Source: Ruminococcus flavefaciens (GTDB lineage: Bacteria; Bacteroidota; Bacteroidia; Bacteroidales; P3). Taken from it: a stretch of DNA of 50,552 bases. Position numbers and translations under genes: made by a program. Positions 1 to 7,192 of this stretch are shown one piece after another. The notes beneath the pieces are model-generated. The model searched no databases, was not told where the DNA came from, and saw nothing but the letters and a program-made list of their open reading frames with translations. Where the stretch lies: the NCBI GenBank assembly GCA_023667315.1, contig JAMPAI010000013.1, positions 1 through 50,552 of the forward strand, written 5' to 3'. Numbering within the stretch: position 1 is the first letter of the stretch; every line of letters begins with the position of its first letter.

Positions 1-13
1 AGCTTTTTTATCC

Positions 14-34
14 ACCCCCAGTAGTACTGGGGGT
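14..34 (+). terminator. Hairpin, likely terminator
   Basis: A perfect hairpin has the 8-base arms ACCCCCAG and CTGGGGGT around a 5-base loop and is followed by TTTAATT. It probably ends transcription from a gene left of the window. Confidence 0.5.
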
Positions 35-61
35 TTAATTAAGCTAAAGCACCCAGTAAAT

Positions 62-97
62 AAAACTCACGGCAAGGTGTCGTGAGTTTTGTCTTAT
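62..97 (+). terminator. Rho-independent terminator
   Basis: Arms AAAACTCACG (62-71) and CGTGAGTTTT (81-90) pair perfectly around a 9-base loop, and the T-rich tail runs into GTCTTATT. It separates the upstream unit from the MobV-like gene at 138. Confidence 0.6.
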
Positions 98-137
98 TAA
101 ATAATATCCTGACCCTAAAAAATAAAGGAGATGAAAA

Positions 138-950
138 ATGGATAAGTACTATCAGAACAAATTTGTAGTAAGGTCTCCGTCAGAACAGAGAAAACTTTGG
201 GGACTGCCGAGAGAAAAGCATGCAACTATTTCCGTTATAACGCATAAAGAAACAGACTTTGCCAACGTGGATAGTTACCTTGCGGGTTGCAAACAGCAAT
301 TTCAAGTTGATTACATAAAGCATATGCGGTATCCTGCCGAACAGGCGTGGGATAACGTTATGGCTCTATTGAACGCACAGTTCAATAAACGCGGCAAAAA
401 CGTAGTGTTAGAGTGTTTACAGTTCGGCGGCAACAAAGAGTTCTGGGACAGTTTCCCAAACAAGTACGAAATTGAAGATTACTTCAAAAGGTGCTATTCC
501 TTTGCCGTAGACAAAGTAGGTTGTCTTCACACAGATGAGAACATTATCTATGTTGTTATTGTAACCGAGCCGAACAGGCGCAACCTATTCGCCTACTGTC
601 TTCCCATTACGGATAAATGGCAGGTTAAAGTTATGAGCAATTGCAAAAGTAAAAAAGGGAACAAGTTACAGCAGTACGACAAGTCCGGCAACCCTATCTA
701 TAACTCTATGAAGAATATGGACAAACCACGGCTGAGCCATTCCGAGTTCTGGAAACAGCGCGGCGGACTTGTTTCCTATTCAGCCTTACAGGAAGATTTT
801 TATACGGAAGTTTCGAAAGTTTACGAGACAAAACGCGGTGTAAGCTTATCGCTTATTAAAAACACTACTCTTGAACAAAAAAAACGCTTTAACCGTCATG
901 CCAGCGATGAATATGACGAGCTTTACTACAATGATATGCCTTATGGATAA
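138..950 (+). CDS. MobV-like plasmid recombination/relaxase homologue, apparently catalytically degenerate
   Basis: This 270-residue protein starts at ATG with AAAGGAG upstream. Residues about 110-235 follow the order of the MobV (Pre/Mob) relaxase domain: a YFKRCYSF helix, then H131-x-D133-E134, a LPIT strand, and a late segment RGGLVSYSALQEDFYTEVSK like the tail helix of the family. In active MobV enzymes HxDE is followed by PHxH, which binds the metal. Here that stretch reads IIYVV, so the second half of the motif is gone. The long C-terminal region of normal MobV proteins is also missing. It lies in front of an integrase and belongs to the left element. It is either a decayed relaxase or a DNA-binding derivative. 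The family call rests on pattern memory and is moderate. Confidence 0.45.
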   Translation: MDKYYQNKFVVRSPSEQRKLWGLPREKHATISVITHKETDFANVDSYLAGCKQQFQVDYIKHMRYPAEQAWDNVMALLNAQFNKRGKNVVLECLQFGGNKEFWDSFPNKYEIEDYFKRCYSFAVDKVGCLHTDENIIYVVIVTEPNRRNLFAYCLPITDKWQVKVMSNCKSKKGNKLQQYDKSGNPIYNSMKNMDKPRLSHSEFWKQRGGLVSYSALQEDFYTEVSKVYETKRGVSLSLIKNTTLEQKKRFNRHASDEYDELYYNDMPYG

Positions 951-977
951 TCGAAAAAAATTTTTATTAAAAGATCC

Positions 978-1005
978 TTGACTTTTTGAGCCGGGTCGTT
1001 ATAAT
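978..1005 (+). promoter_or_regulatory. Sigma-70 type promoter
   Basis: TTGACT (978-983) and TATAAT (1000-1005) are 16 bases apart. It points at the integrase, whose start is about 150 bases downstream, so the transcript carries a long leader. Confidence 0.75.
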
Positions 1006-1079
1006 CGTATTAACATTCAGATACGGACAACTTAATAACTATATATATTCAAATTTTTTAATCAAGGAGAAAAAAAGTT

Positions 1080-1127
1080 TTGAAAAGAGAACATAGTATT
1101 CTGAACTATAATGGCGCGGTAAAATAA
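1080..1127 (+). CDS. Possible 15-residue leader peptide before integrase
   Basis: A TTG-started reading frame of 15 codons follows a good AAGGAG site (1064-1069) and lies inside the leader between the promoter and the integrase. A GC-rich imperfect hairpin follows its stop. It could be a leader peptide that controls integrase expression, or it could be chance. No homologue is recognised. Confidence 0.25.
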   Translation: MKREHSILNYNGAVK

Positions 1128-1153
1128 AAAGCCGCCTGTCCGAATAAGGATAC

Positions 1154-2386
1154 TTGACCGACAACGAATTACAAAAAGTTTTAAACGCAATTAAGTACAT
1201 CCCGTCCGAAAACGAGCGCGACGAGATTACGCAGATTATATTGAAAGCCGCGTCTGAAAGCATTACTTTGGACAGATTGAAAGTACTTACGACGAAGGAA
1301 GAAAAAGCTGATTTTAAGGAGAACGACACAAACGGATTTATCAAGTTCACTAAAAAGGAGATAAATTCTATGCCCGACTACTTAAAGAAACTATTTACCA
1401 TCAACGACAAAATAGTAACCTACCGCTACGTGGACGGCTTATATCAAGCGCGGTTCCGCAGGGACGGTTACAATATCGAAGTTACGTCCAAAAGCTTTGA
1501 TATTATGAGACAAAAATTCTTGGACAAGCTGCTTGCCGCCGAAAAAGCAAAACAAACCACAGGATATACCTTACTCAACGACTTTATAAGAGACTGGCTG
1601 AAAGTCAAGAAACAAACGGTTAAAGAGACAACTTATAAAAGTTACGTCAACTTGCTAACGCATATCATTTTGCCGAAGTTCGATCATTACCACGTCAACG
1701 AAATAACAAGAAAGGATATTCAGGACTTTTTATTTGAACTGACGGACGACGGCAAGAACCGCACGGCGCAGAAACTGAAATTACTGCTTTCCGCAATATT
1801 TGACGTAATCGTAGAGGACTACGGCATTAAAACGCCGATGAGTAAAATCGTACTATCGCACTACGAAGTCAAGAAAGGCAAGGCGTTTACCAAAGCCGAA
1901 GAAGAAGTAATTATCGACTTCTGCAAGGACAACCCGCACTACGCAGGAAACTCCGCTCTGCTTGTACTTCTTTATACCGGTATGCGCGTGGACGAGTTGG
2001 AGACGATCACTTACGATGACACGTTTATTTGTTGCGAATCGGAAAAGACGAGAAAGGGTTACGCCAAAGTTATAAGGCAAATACCTATATCGCCGATGCT
2101 AAAAAGAGTCTTGCATTTAATCGATTTGAAGCAAACAAAAGCAACTAACCGCTATACCATACGCGACGCGATGAAAAGAATATCCCCCGAAAGGCACTTT
2201 CACGAATTGCGCTATTCATTTATAACAAGGGCAAAAGAAAGCGGGTGCAATCCCGAACTTGTTATGAAATGGGTAGGACACGAATTTGACGCGGACGTTA
2301 AGACTTCTCGCGTGGACAGAGGCTATACAACCTATTCGCAGGAGTATATCTTGCAAGAAATTAAAAAAATAGACTACGAACTGTAA
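1154..2386 (+). CDS. int: Tyrosine recombinase/integrase of the left element
   Basis: This site-specific integrase has 410 residues. The start is TTG with AAGGA just upstream. Residues about 60-130 hold an arm-binding N-terminal segment (GFIKFTKKE, then YRYVDGLYQARFRRDGYN). Residues about 140-225 form the core-binding domain, and about 245-410 the catalytic domain. Catalytic residues seen are R278 (TGMRVDEL), H350 and R353 (HELRY), H376 (VGHE), and a tyrosine at 391 or 394. The last position of HxxRH is tyrosine rather than histidine. Its 3' end is 100 bases from the 3' end of tRNA-Leu, the usual layout of an integrase at its attachment site. Its N terminus resembles the integrase at 49088. 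Confidence 0.93.
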   Translation: MTDNELQKVLNAIKYIPSENERDEITQIILKAASESITLDRLKVLTTKEEKADFKENDTNGFIKFTKKEINSMPDYLKKLFTINDKIVTYRYVDGLYQARFRRDGYNIEVTSKSFDIMRQKFLDKLLAAEKAKQTTGYTLLNDFIRDWLKVKKQTVKETTYKSYVNLLTHIILPKFDHYHVNEITRKDIQDFLFELTDDGKNRTAQKLKLLLSAIFDVIVEDYGIKTPMSKIVLSHYEVKKGKAFTKAEEEVIIDFCKDNPHYAGNSALLVLLYTGMRVDELETITYDDTFICCESEKTRKGYAKVIRQIPISPMLKRVLHLIDLKQTKATNRYTIRDAMKRISPERHFHELRYSFITRAKESGCNPELVMKWVGHEFDADVKTSRVDRGYTTYSQEYILQEIKKIDYEL

Positions 2387-2451
2387 TTTGCAAACAAAAC
2401 CGTCGGTTTTGGGGTGAAAAGGATGAAAAATCACTTCCCAAAGATAACAAA

Positions 2452-2480
2452 ACGGGAGAAATTTTATGAGTTTCTCCCGT
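2452..2480 (+). terminator. Hairpin terminator between integrase and tRNA-Leu
   Basis: Arms ACGGGAGAAA and TTTCTCCCGT pair around TTTTATGAG. The hairpin sits between the integrase stop and the tRNA-Leu 3' end and could act in both directions. In the minus direction a T-rich stretch follows. Confidence 0.5.
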
Positions 2481-2485
2481 CCCGA

Positions 2486-2572
2486 TGGTGCTTGTAATCG
2501 GAGTTGAACCGATACGATGTTGCCATCGAGGGATTTTAAGTCCCTTGCGTCTGCCGATTCCGCCATACAAGC
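2486..2572 (-). tRNA. tRNA-Leu (UAA)
   Basis: The acceptor arms GCTTGTA and TACAAGC pair, the discriminator is A, and CCA is encoded (2486-2488). The anticodon loop CTTAAAA gives anticodon UAA. A variable arm of leucine type and the T-arm GTTCAACTC loop are present. It is the probable attachment site of the left element, whose integrase ends 100 bases away. Confidence 0.95.
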
Positions 2573-2612
2573 GTATATTTATTCAGTTTTTGGCTTAATT
2601 TCCTACTCCATA

Positions 2613-2654
2613 GGATTTTAAGTCCCTTGCGTCTGCCGATTCCACCACACCAGC
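2613..2654 (-). pseudogene. tRNA-Leu 5'-half remnant, copy 2
   Basis: From acceptor 5' strand through D-arm to anticodon loop this copy matches the intact tRNA-Leu nearly base for base over 31 bases. It has a different acceptor 5' arm (GCTGGTG) and no 3' half. Confidence 0.75.
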
Positions 2655-2716
2655 ATACATTTTTGTTAAGTTTTCAGTTTTTATGTTAAAAAAGTGTTAA
2701 TTATTTTCTGCCAAAA

Positions 2717-2756
2717 ATTTTAAGTCCTTTGCGTCTGCCGATTCCGCCACGGAAGC
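2717..2756 (-). pseudogene. tRNA-Leu 5'-half remnant, copy 3
   Basis: This is another tRNA-Leu 5' half that ends in the anticodon loop. Its acceptor 5' arm is GCTTCCG, different from both other copies, and it has no 3' half. Confidence 0.72.
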
Positions 2757-2779
2757 AAAAATTTTTCGGTTAAGTTGTT

Positions 2780-2805
2780 GGGCTTTTAACGCCTGCCGTC
2801 CGCCG
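2780..2805 (-). pseudogene. Decayed tRNA-Leu 5'-half remnant, copy 4
   Basis: On the minus strand the bases read like the D-arm and anticodon part of tRNA-Leu with an internal deletion of about 8 bases, with TTAAAAGCCC at the anticodon end. The match is weaker than for copies 2 and 3. Confidence 0.4.
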
Positions 2806-2830
2806 CAACAAAACAGCAACGAGTCCTAAA

Positions 2831-2866
2831 AAATTTAAAAAGCCTTGGCTTTGTGCCAAGGCTTTA
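2831..2866 (-). terminator. Terminator, probably of the original tRNA-Cys unit
   Basis: Arms AAAGCCTTGGC and GCCAAGGCTTT pair around a 5-base loop. Read on the minus strand, a T-rich tail follows. It lies directly beyond the tRNA-Cys-like 3' end at 2867, where a tRNA-Cys terminator should be if the element at 2867-50524 had split the unit. Confidence 0.7.
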
Positions 2867-2893
2867 TTTGGAGACGCCACCCGGATTTGAACC
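2867..2893 (-). repeat. attL: tRNA-Cys 3'-end duplicate
   Basis: It matches 50498-50524 at 26 of 27 bases, with one change at 2874. It covers CCA, the discriminator U, the acceptor 3' strand and the 3' part of the T-arm of tRNA-Cys. To the right the sequence loses the T-arm partner strand, so this copy cannot be a functional tRNA. Confidence 0.72.
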
Positions 2894-3010
2894 AACAAAT
2901 GGGTGTTTCGCCGCCCGAAAAGCGCCTTGGGAAAACGCTTATTTCTACTAAATATAGCGTAATTATTATATAAAATCGCCCATATTTAGTCAAGCAATTT
3001 TATGATGATT

Positions 3011-3032
3011 TTTACACCCCATTTACACCCCA
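3011..3032 (+). repeat. Left arm-type repeats TTTACACCCCA x2
   Basis: Two adjacent copies of TTTACACCCCA (3011-3021 and 3022-3032) lie about 120 bases inside the left att repeat. The same motif occurs three times in the same orientation inside the right end. These are probable integrase arm-binding sites. Confidence 0.6.
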
Positions 3033-3097
3033 AAAAATTTTGGTTTCATTTAGGTTATCGCAAATATTCATAAAATTGCATACTTGTTTAAAAGTCA

Positions 3098-4303
3098 TCA
3101 ATCTCCGCCAAGTAACCAATCAAGCACGTTTACCCTTATTATTCCGTCATAGTCGGCTTCGGGGTCTTCGTCTAACGTCAGTATGATTTTAGTATAATGG
3201 TCTTTAATTTTCTGCAAAGGTGCAAGCTCTCTTTTTAACGTAGCTTCGTCTCTGACGGTCGCCGCAACTTGAAAATAGGTTGGTCTGCCCAAATATATTG
3301 CCACGAAATCAACTTCCAAATCGTCAACCTTACCGACATATACCTCGTAACCGCGTCTTATAAGTTCCAAATAAACTATGTTTTCAAGAATATGTCCTAT
3401 GTCCGTTGAACGGGAACCGAGCAACATATAGCGCATACCTATATCCACGACATAGTATTTTTCCATCGTTTTTAGATATTGCTTGCCTTTTACGTTATAT
3501 CTTTTAGCTTGATATATAATATAGCTTTCTTTCAAGGCTTCAATATATTTTTCAACGGTTTTTACGTCGATTTTTCTGCCGTCCGAAGTCATCGTATCGG
3601 CTATTTTTTTGGTAGATAAAGAGTTGCCGATATTATCGAATACAAATCTCGTAACACTTTCAAGCATCATGGTATCGCTAATTTTTTTGCGGCTTGCAAC
3701 GTCTTTTACGACTATCGTATTATAAACGGCGTCCAGATAATCTTTTATCTCGTTAGGCTGTTCTCTTAAATCTAACGTATATGGAAACGAGCTGTTCACA
3801 AGATAATCCGTGTACTTCCTTTCAAGATTGAGCAAATCCCCCGTACTTGCAACGTATTCCGAAAAAGAAAGCGGTAGCATCATTATTTCTACGTATCTGC
3901 CTGAAAGTAAAGTTGCTATTTCGCTTGAAAGCATATACGCATTGGAACCCGTTATATACAAATCAACGTTATCTTTTATATATAGACTATCAACAATTTT
4001 CGGGAACTCTGCAACTTGCTGTATCTCGTCCAAAAAGATATAATTCATCTTTCCGTCAACTAAACGCTCTTTTATATAAGTGTAAAGTTTATCGGGGTTT
4101 CGAAGCTGGGCAAAATCATAATCCTCAAAATTGATAAATATTATTCTATTTTCTTCAACGCCTTGCTTTTTTAGGTATTCTTGATATTGCTTTAACAGCG
4201 TAGATTTACCGCAACGGCGAACACCGGTAATAACTTTTATTATCTGTTTATCTTTAAACGCTATTAACTTTTTGTCATATCTATATCTCTGTATTATTTT
4301 CAT
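3098..4303 (-). CDS. AAA-family ATPase with DUF4143 C-terminal domain
   Basis: This protein has 401 residues. The N-terminal P-loop is VITGVRRCGKSTLL (about 25-38) and the Walker B segment is NYIFLDEIQ (about 88-96). The arginine-bearing ITGSNAYMLSSE follows, as in the AAA_14 family. The C-terminal half carries the DUF4143 nuclease-like fold with an EVDFVA segment and the phrase PTYFQVA. The family is common and variable in anaerobic bacteria and its role is unsettled. It is the first gene inside the left end of the element, is transcribed alone toward attL, and has its own strong promoter with repeated operator-like motifs. It may be cargo or a selfish/defence gene. Confidence 0.9.
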   Translation of the reverse strand: MKIIQRYRYDKKLIAFKDKQIIKVITGVRRCGKSTLLKQYQEYLKKQGVEENRIIFINFEDYDFAQLRNPDKLYTYIKERLVDGKMNYIFLDEIQQVAEFPKIVDSLYIKDNVDLYITGSNAYMLSSEIATLLSGRYVEIMMLPLSFSEYVASTGDLLNLERKYTDYLVNSSFPYTLDLREQPNEIKDYLDAVYNTIVVKDVASRKKISDTMMLESVTRFVFDNIGNSLSTKKIADTMTSDGRKIDVKTVEKYIEALKESYIIYQAKRYNVKGKQYLKTMEKYYVVDIGMRYMLLGSRSTDIGHILENIVYLELIRRGYEVYVGKVDDLEVDFVAIYLGRPTYFQVAATVRDEATLKRELAPLQKIKDHYTKIILTLDEDPEADYDGIIRVNVLDWLLGGD

Positions 4304-4310
4304 AATTTAC

Positions 4311-4389
4311 TCCAAATAGTTTACAAAAAGATTATATCCAAAAAGTTTATAAAAGTCAATAGTTTTTGGAATTTAATCCAAAAAATTAA
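4311..4389 (-). promoter_or_regulatory. Promoter and triple direct repeat for the DUF4143 ATPase
   Basis: On the minus strand TTGACT (4354-4359) and TATAAT (4331-4336) are 17 bases apart. Plus-strand repeats TCCAAATAGTTTA (4311-4323), TCCAAAAAGTTTA (4337-4349) and TCCAAAAAATTAA (4377-4389) overlap and flank it. They look like repressor sites. TTTTTGGA and TCCAAAAA also form an inverted repeat around 4363-4384. Confidence 0.65.
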
Positions 4390-4662
4390 ACTTTATCTAT
4401 CTAACCTTTCCCCCGATAGTTCAGGGTTCTTCCGCCTTTGAACCGTTGGGGGCATTTGTTAAATATCCTGCCAACATTTTTTCCCTTTCGGGGGCTGTTA
4501 GCCTAAACGAAAACCCACTTTCTTTCGGGGGTAAAATGCACTTCCTTACGGTCGCCCCCTCCAGAAAGCATCTTAATGATATGAATACAAAAACAATGGG
4601 ATTTCCGTTTTGGCTGCCCCTGTCGAAAGAAAAAAAAGAAAAAATAACAGGAGGATTAACAA
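4390..4662 (+). other. Long G/C-run leader before the accessory module
   Basis: About 270 bases lie between the ATPase promoter and the first accessory gene. CTTTCGGGGG occurs twice, and further runs of five C or G are spread through it, so several alternative hairpins can form. It ends in a strong AGGAGG site in front of 4663. It may be a structured 5' leader that controls the module. An overlapping short open frame (4446-4706) is possible but has no good ribosome site. No clear promoter is seen. Confidence 0.4.
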
Positions 4663-4986
4663 ATGAACAAAGTGGTTTTTTCGGTTTCAAAGGCTGGAAG
4701 AAGTGAAAGTAAGGTGTCAAGTGTAAACACTTGCGGTACGACGGGGGTCGGTTATATAGATGATAAAAATTTATATATACCCGCTATATCCAAAAAAGGT
4801 AATGCTTATATTCGCGTTTTCGAAGATTGCATTAAACGCAAGATAACCGAAGGCGAATATTCAACTACCTTCTACGAATTTCACGAAGTCGAGTTCGAAG
4901 TAATGAACGCTTCAAAGACAGACAAGGTAGGCATCGAAACACGTGAAATCTGCGTTACCTACTTCATCTGGTTCAAGCTGATTTAA
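4663..4986 (+). CDS. Small protein of unknown function, first gene of accessory module
   Basis: A 107-residue protein starts at ATG behind a near-ideal AGGAGG. The first 30 residues are rich in Ser, Thr, Gly and Val. The rest alternates strand-like stretches with charged turns, with no membrane segment. It is followed after 13 bases by the next gene, so the two are likely cotranscribed. No family is recognised. Confidence 0.7.
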   Translation: MNKVVFSVSKAGRSESKVSSVNTCGTTGVGYIDDKNLYIPAISKKGNAYIRVFEDCIKRKITEGEYSTTFYEFHEVEFEVMNASKTDKVGIETREICVTYFIWFKLI

Positions 4987-4999
4987 GGAGTACACGGAA

Positions 5000-5329
5000 A
5001 TGAATTATAGAAACATTGAAGAAAATCCCGCATTTAAAGCAGGAAAAGAACACGGCAAATTCATAGCAAATCAAATAATGCCGCATAGGACAAACAAGCG
5101 CGAATTTTATATGTTCGAAAACAGAGTATTTATCAACGACGGCTACGTTACTTTCAACATTATCGAGCTTGATAGAGAAGCGGCGAAAATAACCGTTAAT
5201 ATCAGCAAGCAAGGGCATCACACGATAGATACCTTTGAACTTTACGATTTAGACGGTTGGACTTACTTCGAGTACGGCAGACCCGTGCCCGAAAAGATTT
5301 ATATAGACGATTTCAGGGAGATTAAATAA
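5000..5329 (+). CDS. Small protein of unknown function
   Basis: A 109-residue soluble protein starts at ATG with AAGGAG upstream. It is acidic and aromatic, with the stretch DLDGWTYFEYGR near residues 84-95. It ends immediately before the ArdA start. Small acidic proteins next to ArdA are typical of Firmicutes conjugative elements. No function can be assigned. Confidence 0.75.
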   Translation: MNYRNIEENPAFKAGKEHGKFIANQIMPHRTNKREFYMFENRVFINDGYVTFNIIELDREAAKITVNISKQGHHTIDTFELYDLDGWTYFEYGRPVPEKIYIDDFREIK

Positions 5330-5872
5330 ATGGGAAATATAAGCATTGTAATAGGTTCATGGGGAAGTTACAACGAATGTAACGAAAGGGCATTAGGCAG
5401 CAAATGGCTTGACCTTTCCAATTATTCGGATTGGGACGAAATAGTTGCAGAGCTTGAAAGCGAAGGCTTTGAACTTGACGGCATAGACGAAGAACTGTTT
5501 ATTCAGGACGTTGAAGGAATACCGTCAAACAGCGCAAATTGGGATTACGTCAATCCGCAGGAACTGTTTGAAACGCTGTTGGAATCGGGCATTTTAGACG
5601 ACGACTATATGTACGACGTATTCACGGCTTATTTAGAAGTAAACAGTTTCGATAATTGGGAACAGCTCGTAAGCTCCTACGGCAAGCGTTGGGACGACGA
5701 CATTATACTTTACCGCAATCAGGATATGGAAGACGTTGCTTACGACCTTATGCACGAAATTTACGATATTCCCGATTGCCTTGAAAGCTACATAGATTAC
5801 AGCCGGTTCGCAAGGGATTTGTCCTTCGACGGCTTCCACGAAACGTCGGTAGGTATTCTGGAATTAAGATGA
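5330..5872 (+). CDS. ardA: ArdA-family antirestriction protein
   Basis: A 180-residue, strongly acidic protein. The N-terminal GSWGSYNECN..GSKWLDL resembles the opening strand of ArdA. The C-terminal segment NQDMEDVAYDLMHE followed by YIDYSRFARDL and FDGFHET is the hallmark of the family. ArdA mimics B-form DNA and blocks type I restriction enzymes, protecting incoming mobile DNA. Length is normal (about 165-185). The start lies 1 base after the previous stop, so translation is probably coupled. Its presence supports the mobile nature of the module. Confidence 0.88.
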   Translation: MGNISIVIGSWGSYNECNERALGSKWLDLSNYSDWDEIVAELESEGFELDGIDEELFIQDVEGIPSNSANWDYVNPQELFETLLESGILDDDYMYDVFTAYLEVNSFDNWEQLVSSYGKRWDDDIILYRNQDMEDVAYDLMHEIYDIPDCLESYIDYSRFARDLSFDGFHETSVGILELR

Positions 5873-5887
5873 ACTATACGGACGGCA

Positions 5888-5910
5888 CTCTCCCACGGGA
5901 GAGCTTTTTT
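5888..5910 (+). terminator. Terminator/attenuator after ardA
   Basis: CTCTCCC and GGGAGAG form a tight hairpin followed by CTTTTTTATTTT. It lies between ardA and the next gene on the same strand, so it likely reduces rather than ends downstream expression. Confidence 0.7.
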
Positions 5911-5956
5911 ATTTTACAGCGAAAAATTAAATTCCATAACAAGGAGGATAAAAATT

Positions 5957-6367
5957 ATGGAAAACGTATCTAAAAAAGACAAAGCATTGGAACTTATGAA
6001 GCGGTTAGACCTTTTTGATGGCTTTATCAAAGATTTCAAAGAAAAAGACCTTGTATGCTACTTCGAACGGTTTGCGGGCTTCTGGGATTATCAGAACAAA
6101 GAGCTTGAAGCGAAGCGCAAAGAAATCGAAAAAAAGTATAACTGTCTTGTGTACGCCATCACGCACGAGTTCCTTGAAGGCGACGAGCTGTACAGCTTCT
6201 TGCTTGTAACGAACTACCCCGAAGAATGGAAATATTCGTTGGTTGACGCAGGCTCAAACAAGTTCTACGCCACCGCTTACGTTTGGAATAAAAGCTGCGA
6301 TTGGTGCAGCGAGTTCGGCGACGTTGTAGTAGAAAGCGCTTTCGGCGGATTAAGGAGAGTTGCGTAA
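5957..6367 (+). CDS. Conserved mobile-element protein of unknown function
   Basis: A 136-residue protein with AAGGAGG upstream. It begins with a helical, lysine-rich part. The core reads FERFAGFWDYQNKE, then VYAITHEFLEGDELYSFLLVTNY, and ends with AYVWNKSCDWCSEFGDVVVES. From memory, proteins of this pattern recur next to ArdA in Firmicutes conjugative elements. No function is known to me. The CDWC pair might bind metal, but nothing proves it. It overlaps the next start in TAATG. Confidence 0.75.
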   Translation: MENVSKKDKALELMKRLDLFDGFIKDFKEKDLVCYFERFAGFWDYQNKELEAKRKEIEKKYNCLVYAITHEFLEGDELYSFLLVTNYPEEWKYSLVDAGSNKFYATAYVWNKSCDWCSEFGDVVVESAFGGLRRVA

Positions 6368-6660
6368 TGACAACCCCGATAAAATTTACTGTTACTTACC
6401 GAAAGCGTAATTACGAATTTGAATACGGCTCACAGGCTTATATCTTTCATACGGGCATATATAAGGGCTTGTATAAGCGTTACGGAATTAAAGTTTTACT
6501 TGAATACGTTGCGCTCGTACACGAATGTTATGTTTCCGACAGCAACAGGACGCCGCTTGGCGAGCTTTGCGATTACGTTGCCGAACATTGGCAGAAAATC
6601 AAAAACAGCGACAAGTCCGTTTACGATATATTGGACGAATTTTATACTTACATATTTTAA
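6367..6660 (+). CDS. Small protein of unknown function
   Basis: A 97-residue protein whose ATG overlaps the previous stop (TAATG), so translation is coupled. I prefer this start to an upstream in-frame one because of that overlap. It is basic in the first half and has a predicted helical C terminus (YVAEHWQKIKNSDKSVYDIL). No motif is recognised. Confidence 0.65.
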   Translation: MTTPIKFTVTYRKRNYEFEYGSQAYIFHTGIYKGLYKRYGIKVLLEYVALVHECYVSDSNRTPLGELCDYVAEHWQKIKNSDKSVYDILDEFYTYIF

Positions 6661-6673
6661 GGAGAATCACGAA

Positions 6674-7192
6674 ATGAAAACTATTACTTATAACGGAAAG
6701 ACTTATTTAACCGATTTAGAAGAAGACGAATCGTATGCCGGCGGTATATGGGATTTGTCGGGTTCGGTTGCTTCGACTATTTGTTCAATCACCGACCCGT
6801 GCAATTATAACCATTACGAAGACATACAAGAAATTGTCTATAAATTGATAAAAGACAACATTCTTGCAGAGCTTGAGAAAACGAACAGGTACGTTTATAT
6901 GGTAGTCTTCGATTGGTCCACTTGCGACGACGACGGCTACGAAATCAAGCTATTCGATACCTACGAAAAAGCGTTAGAACAATACGACCGATATATAGAA
7001 AACGAATGCGACGCAGAATTAAGCTGGGTAGGCGAAGAAGTTTTTGACGAGAACGGCGAAGTCAACGAAGGCTACGAATTGCATTGCTGCGAACAAACGG
7101 AAGGCGAACAGGATTTATATTGGAAAGTGGCGGACAAAAACGATTATTGCCGCCATTCTTATTTGTATTTATCAAAGGAAGCGGTATTATGA
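6674..7192 (+). CDS. Acidic protein of unknown function
   Basis: A 172-residue acidic protein. The start at 6674 is chosen because AAGGAG (6659-6664) lies just upstream; the longer upstream extension overlaps another gene. The N-terminal ITYNGKTYLTDLEEDE resembles the opening of other ArdA-neighbour proteins. The C-terminal part has many Asp and Glu residues, possibly DNA-mimicking. It overlaps the next gene by 4 bases (ATGA). Confidence 0.65.
   Translation: MKTITYNGKTYLTDLEEDESYAGGIWDLSGSVASTICSITDPCNYNHYEDIQEIVYKLIKDNILAELEKTNRYVYMVVFDWSTCDDDGYEIKLFDTYEKALEQYDRYIENECDAELSWVGEEVFDENGEVNEGYELHCCEQTEGEQDLYWKVADKNDYCRHSYLYLSKEAVL

Larger units (their letters stand above)
1..2572. mobile_element. 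Right end of an integrative element at tRNA-Leu (left end outside window)
   Basis: A MobV-like gene and an integrase run toward an intact minus-strand tRNA-Leu, the same integrase-next-to-tRNA layout as at the right end of the window. The left boundary is not in view, so extent and completeness are unknown. Confidence 0.5.

Noticed and set aside
138-950. Functional relaxase for the 47.6-kb element
   Set aside because: It lies outside the proposed att sites and lacks the metal-binding histidines.
2361-2570. Minus-strand frames over tRNA-Leu
   Set aside because: They translate the tRNA and the integrase antisense strand.
4179-4186. TCTTGATA nick-like sequence
   Set aside because: It lies inside the ATPase coding sequence with no hairpin. 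It shows that this 8-mer occurs by chance and should not be trusted alone.
4446-4706. 86-codon open frame in the accessory leader
   Set aside because: It has no convincing ribosome site, overlaps the next gene's start and lies in a G-run leader. A real short gene is possible but not supported.
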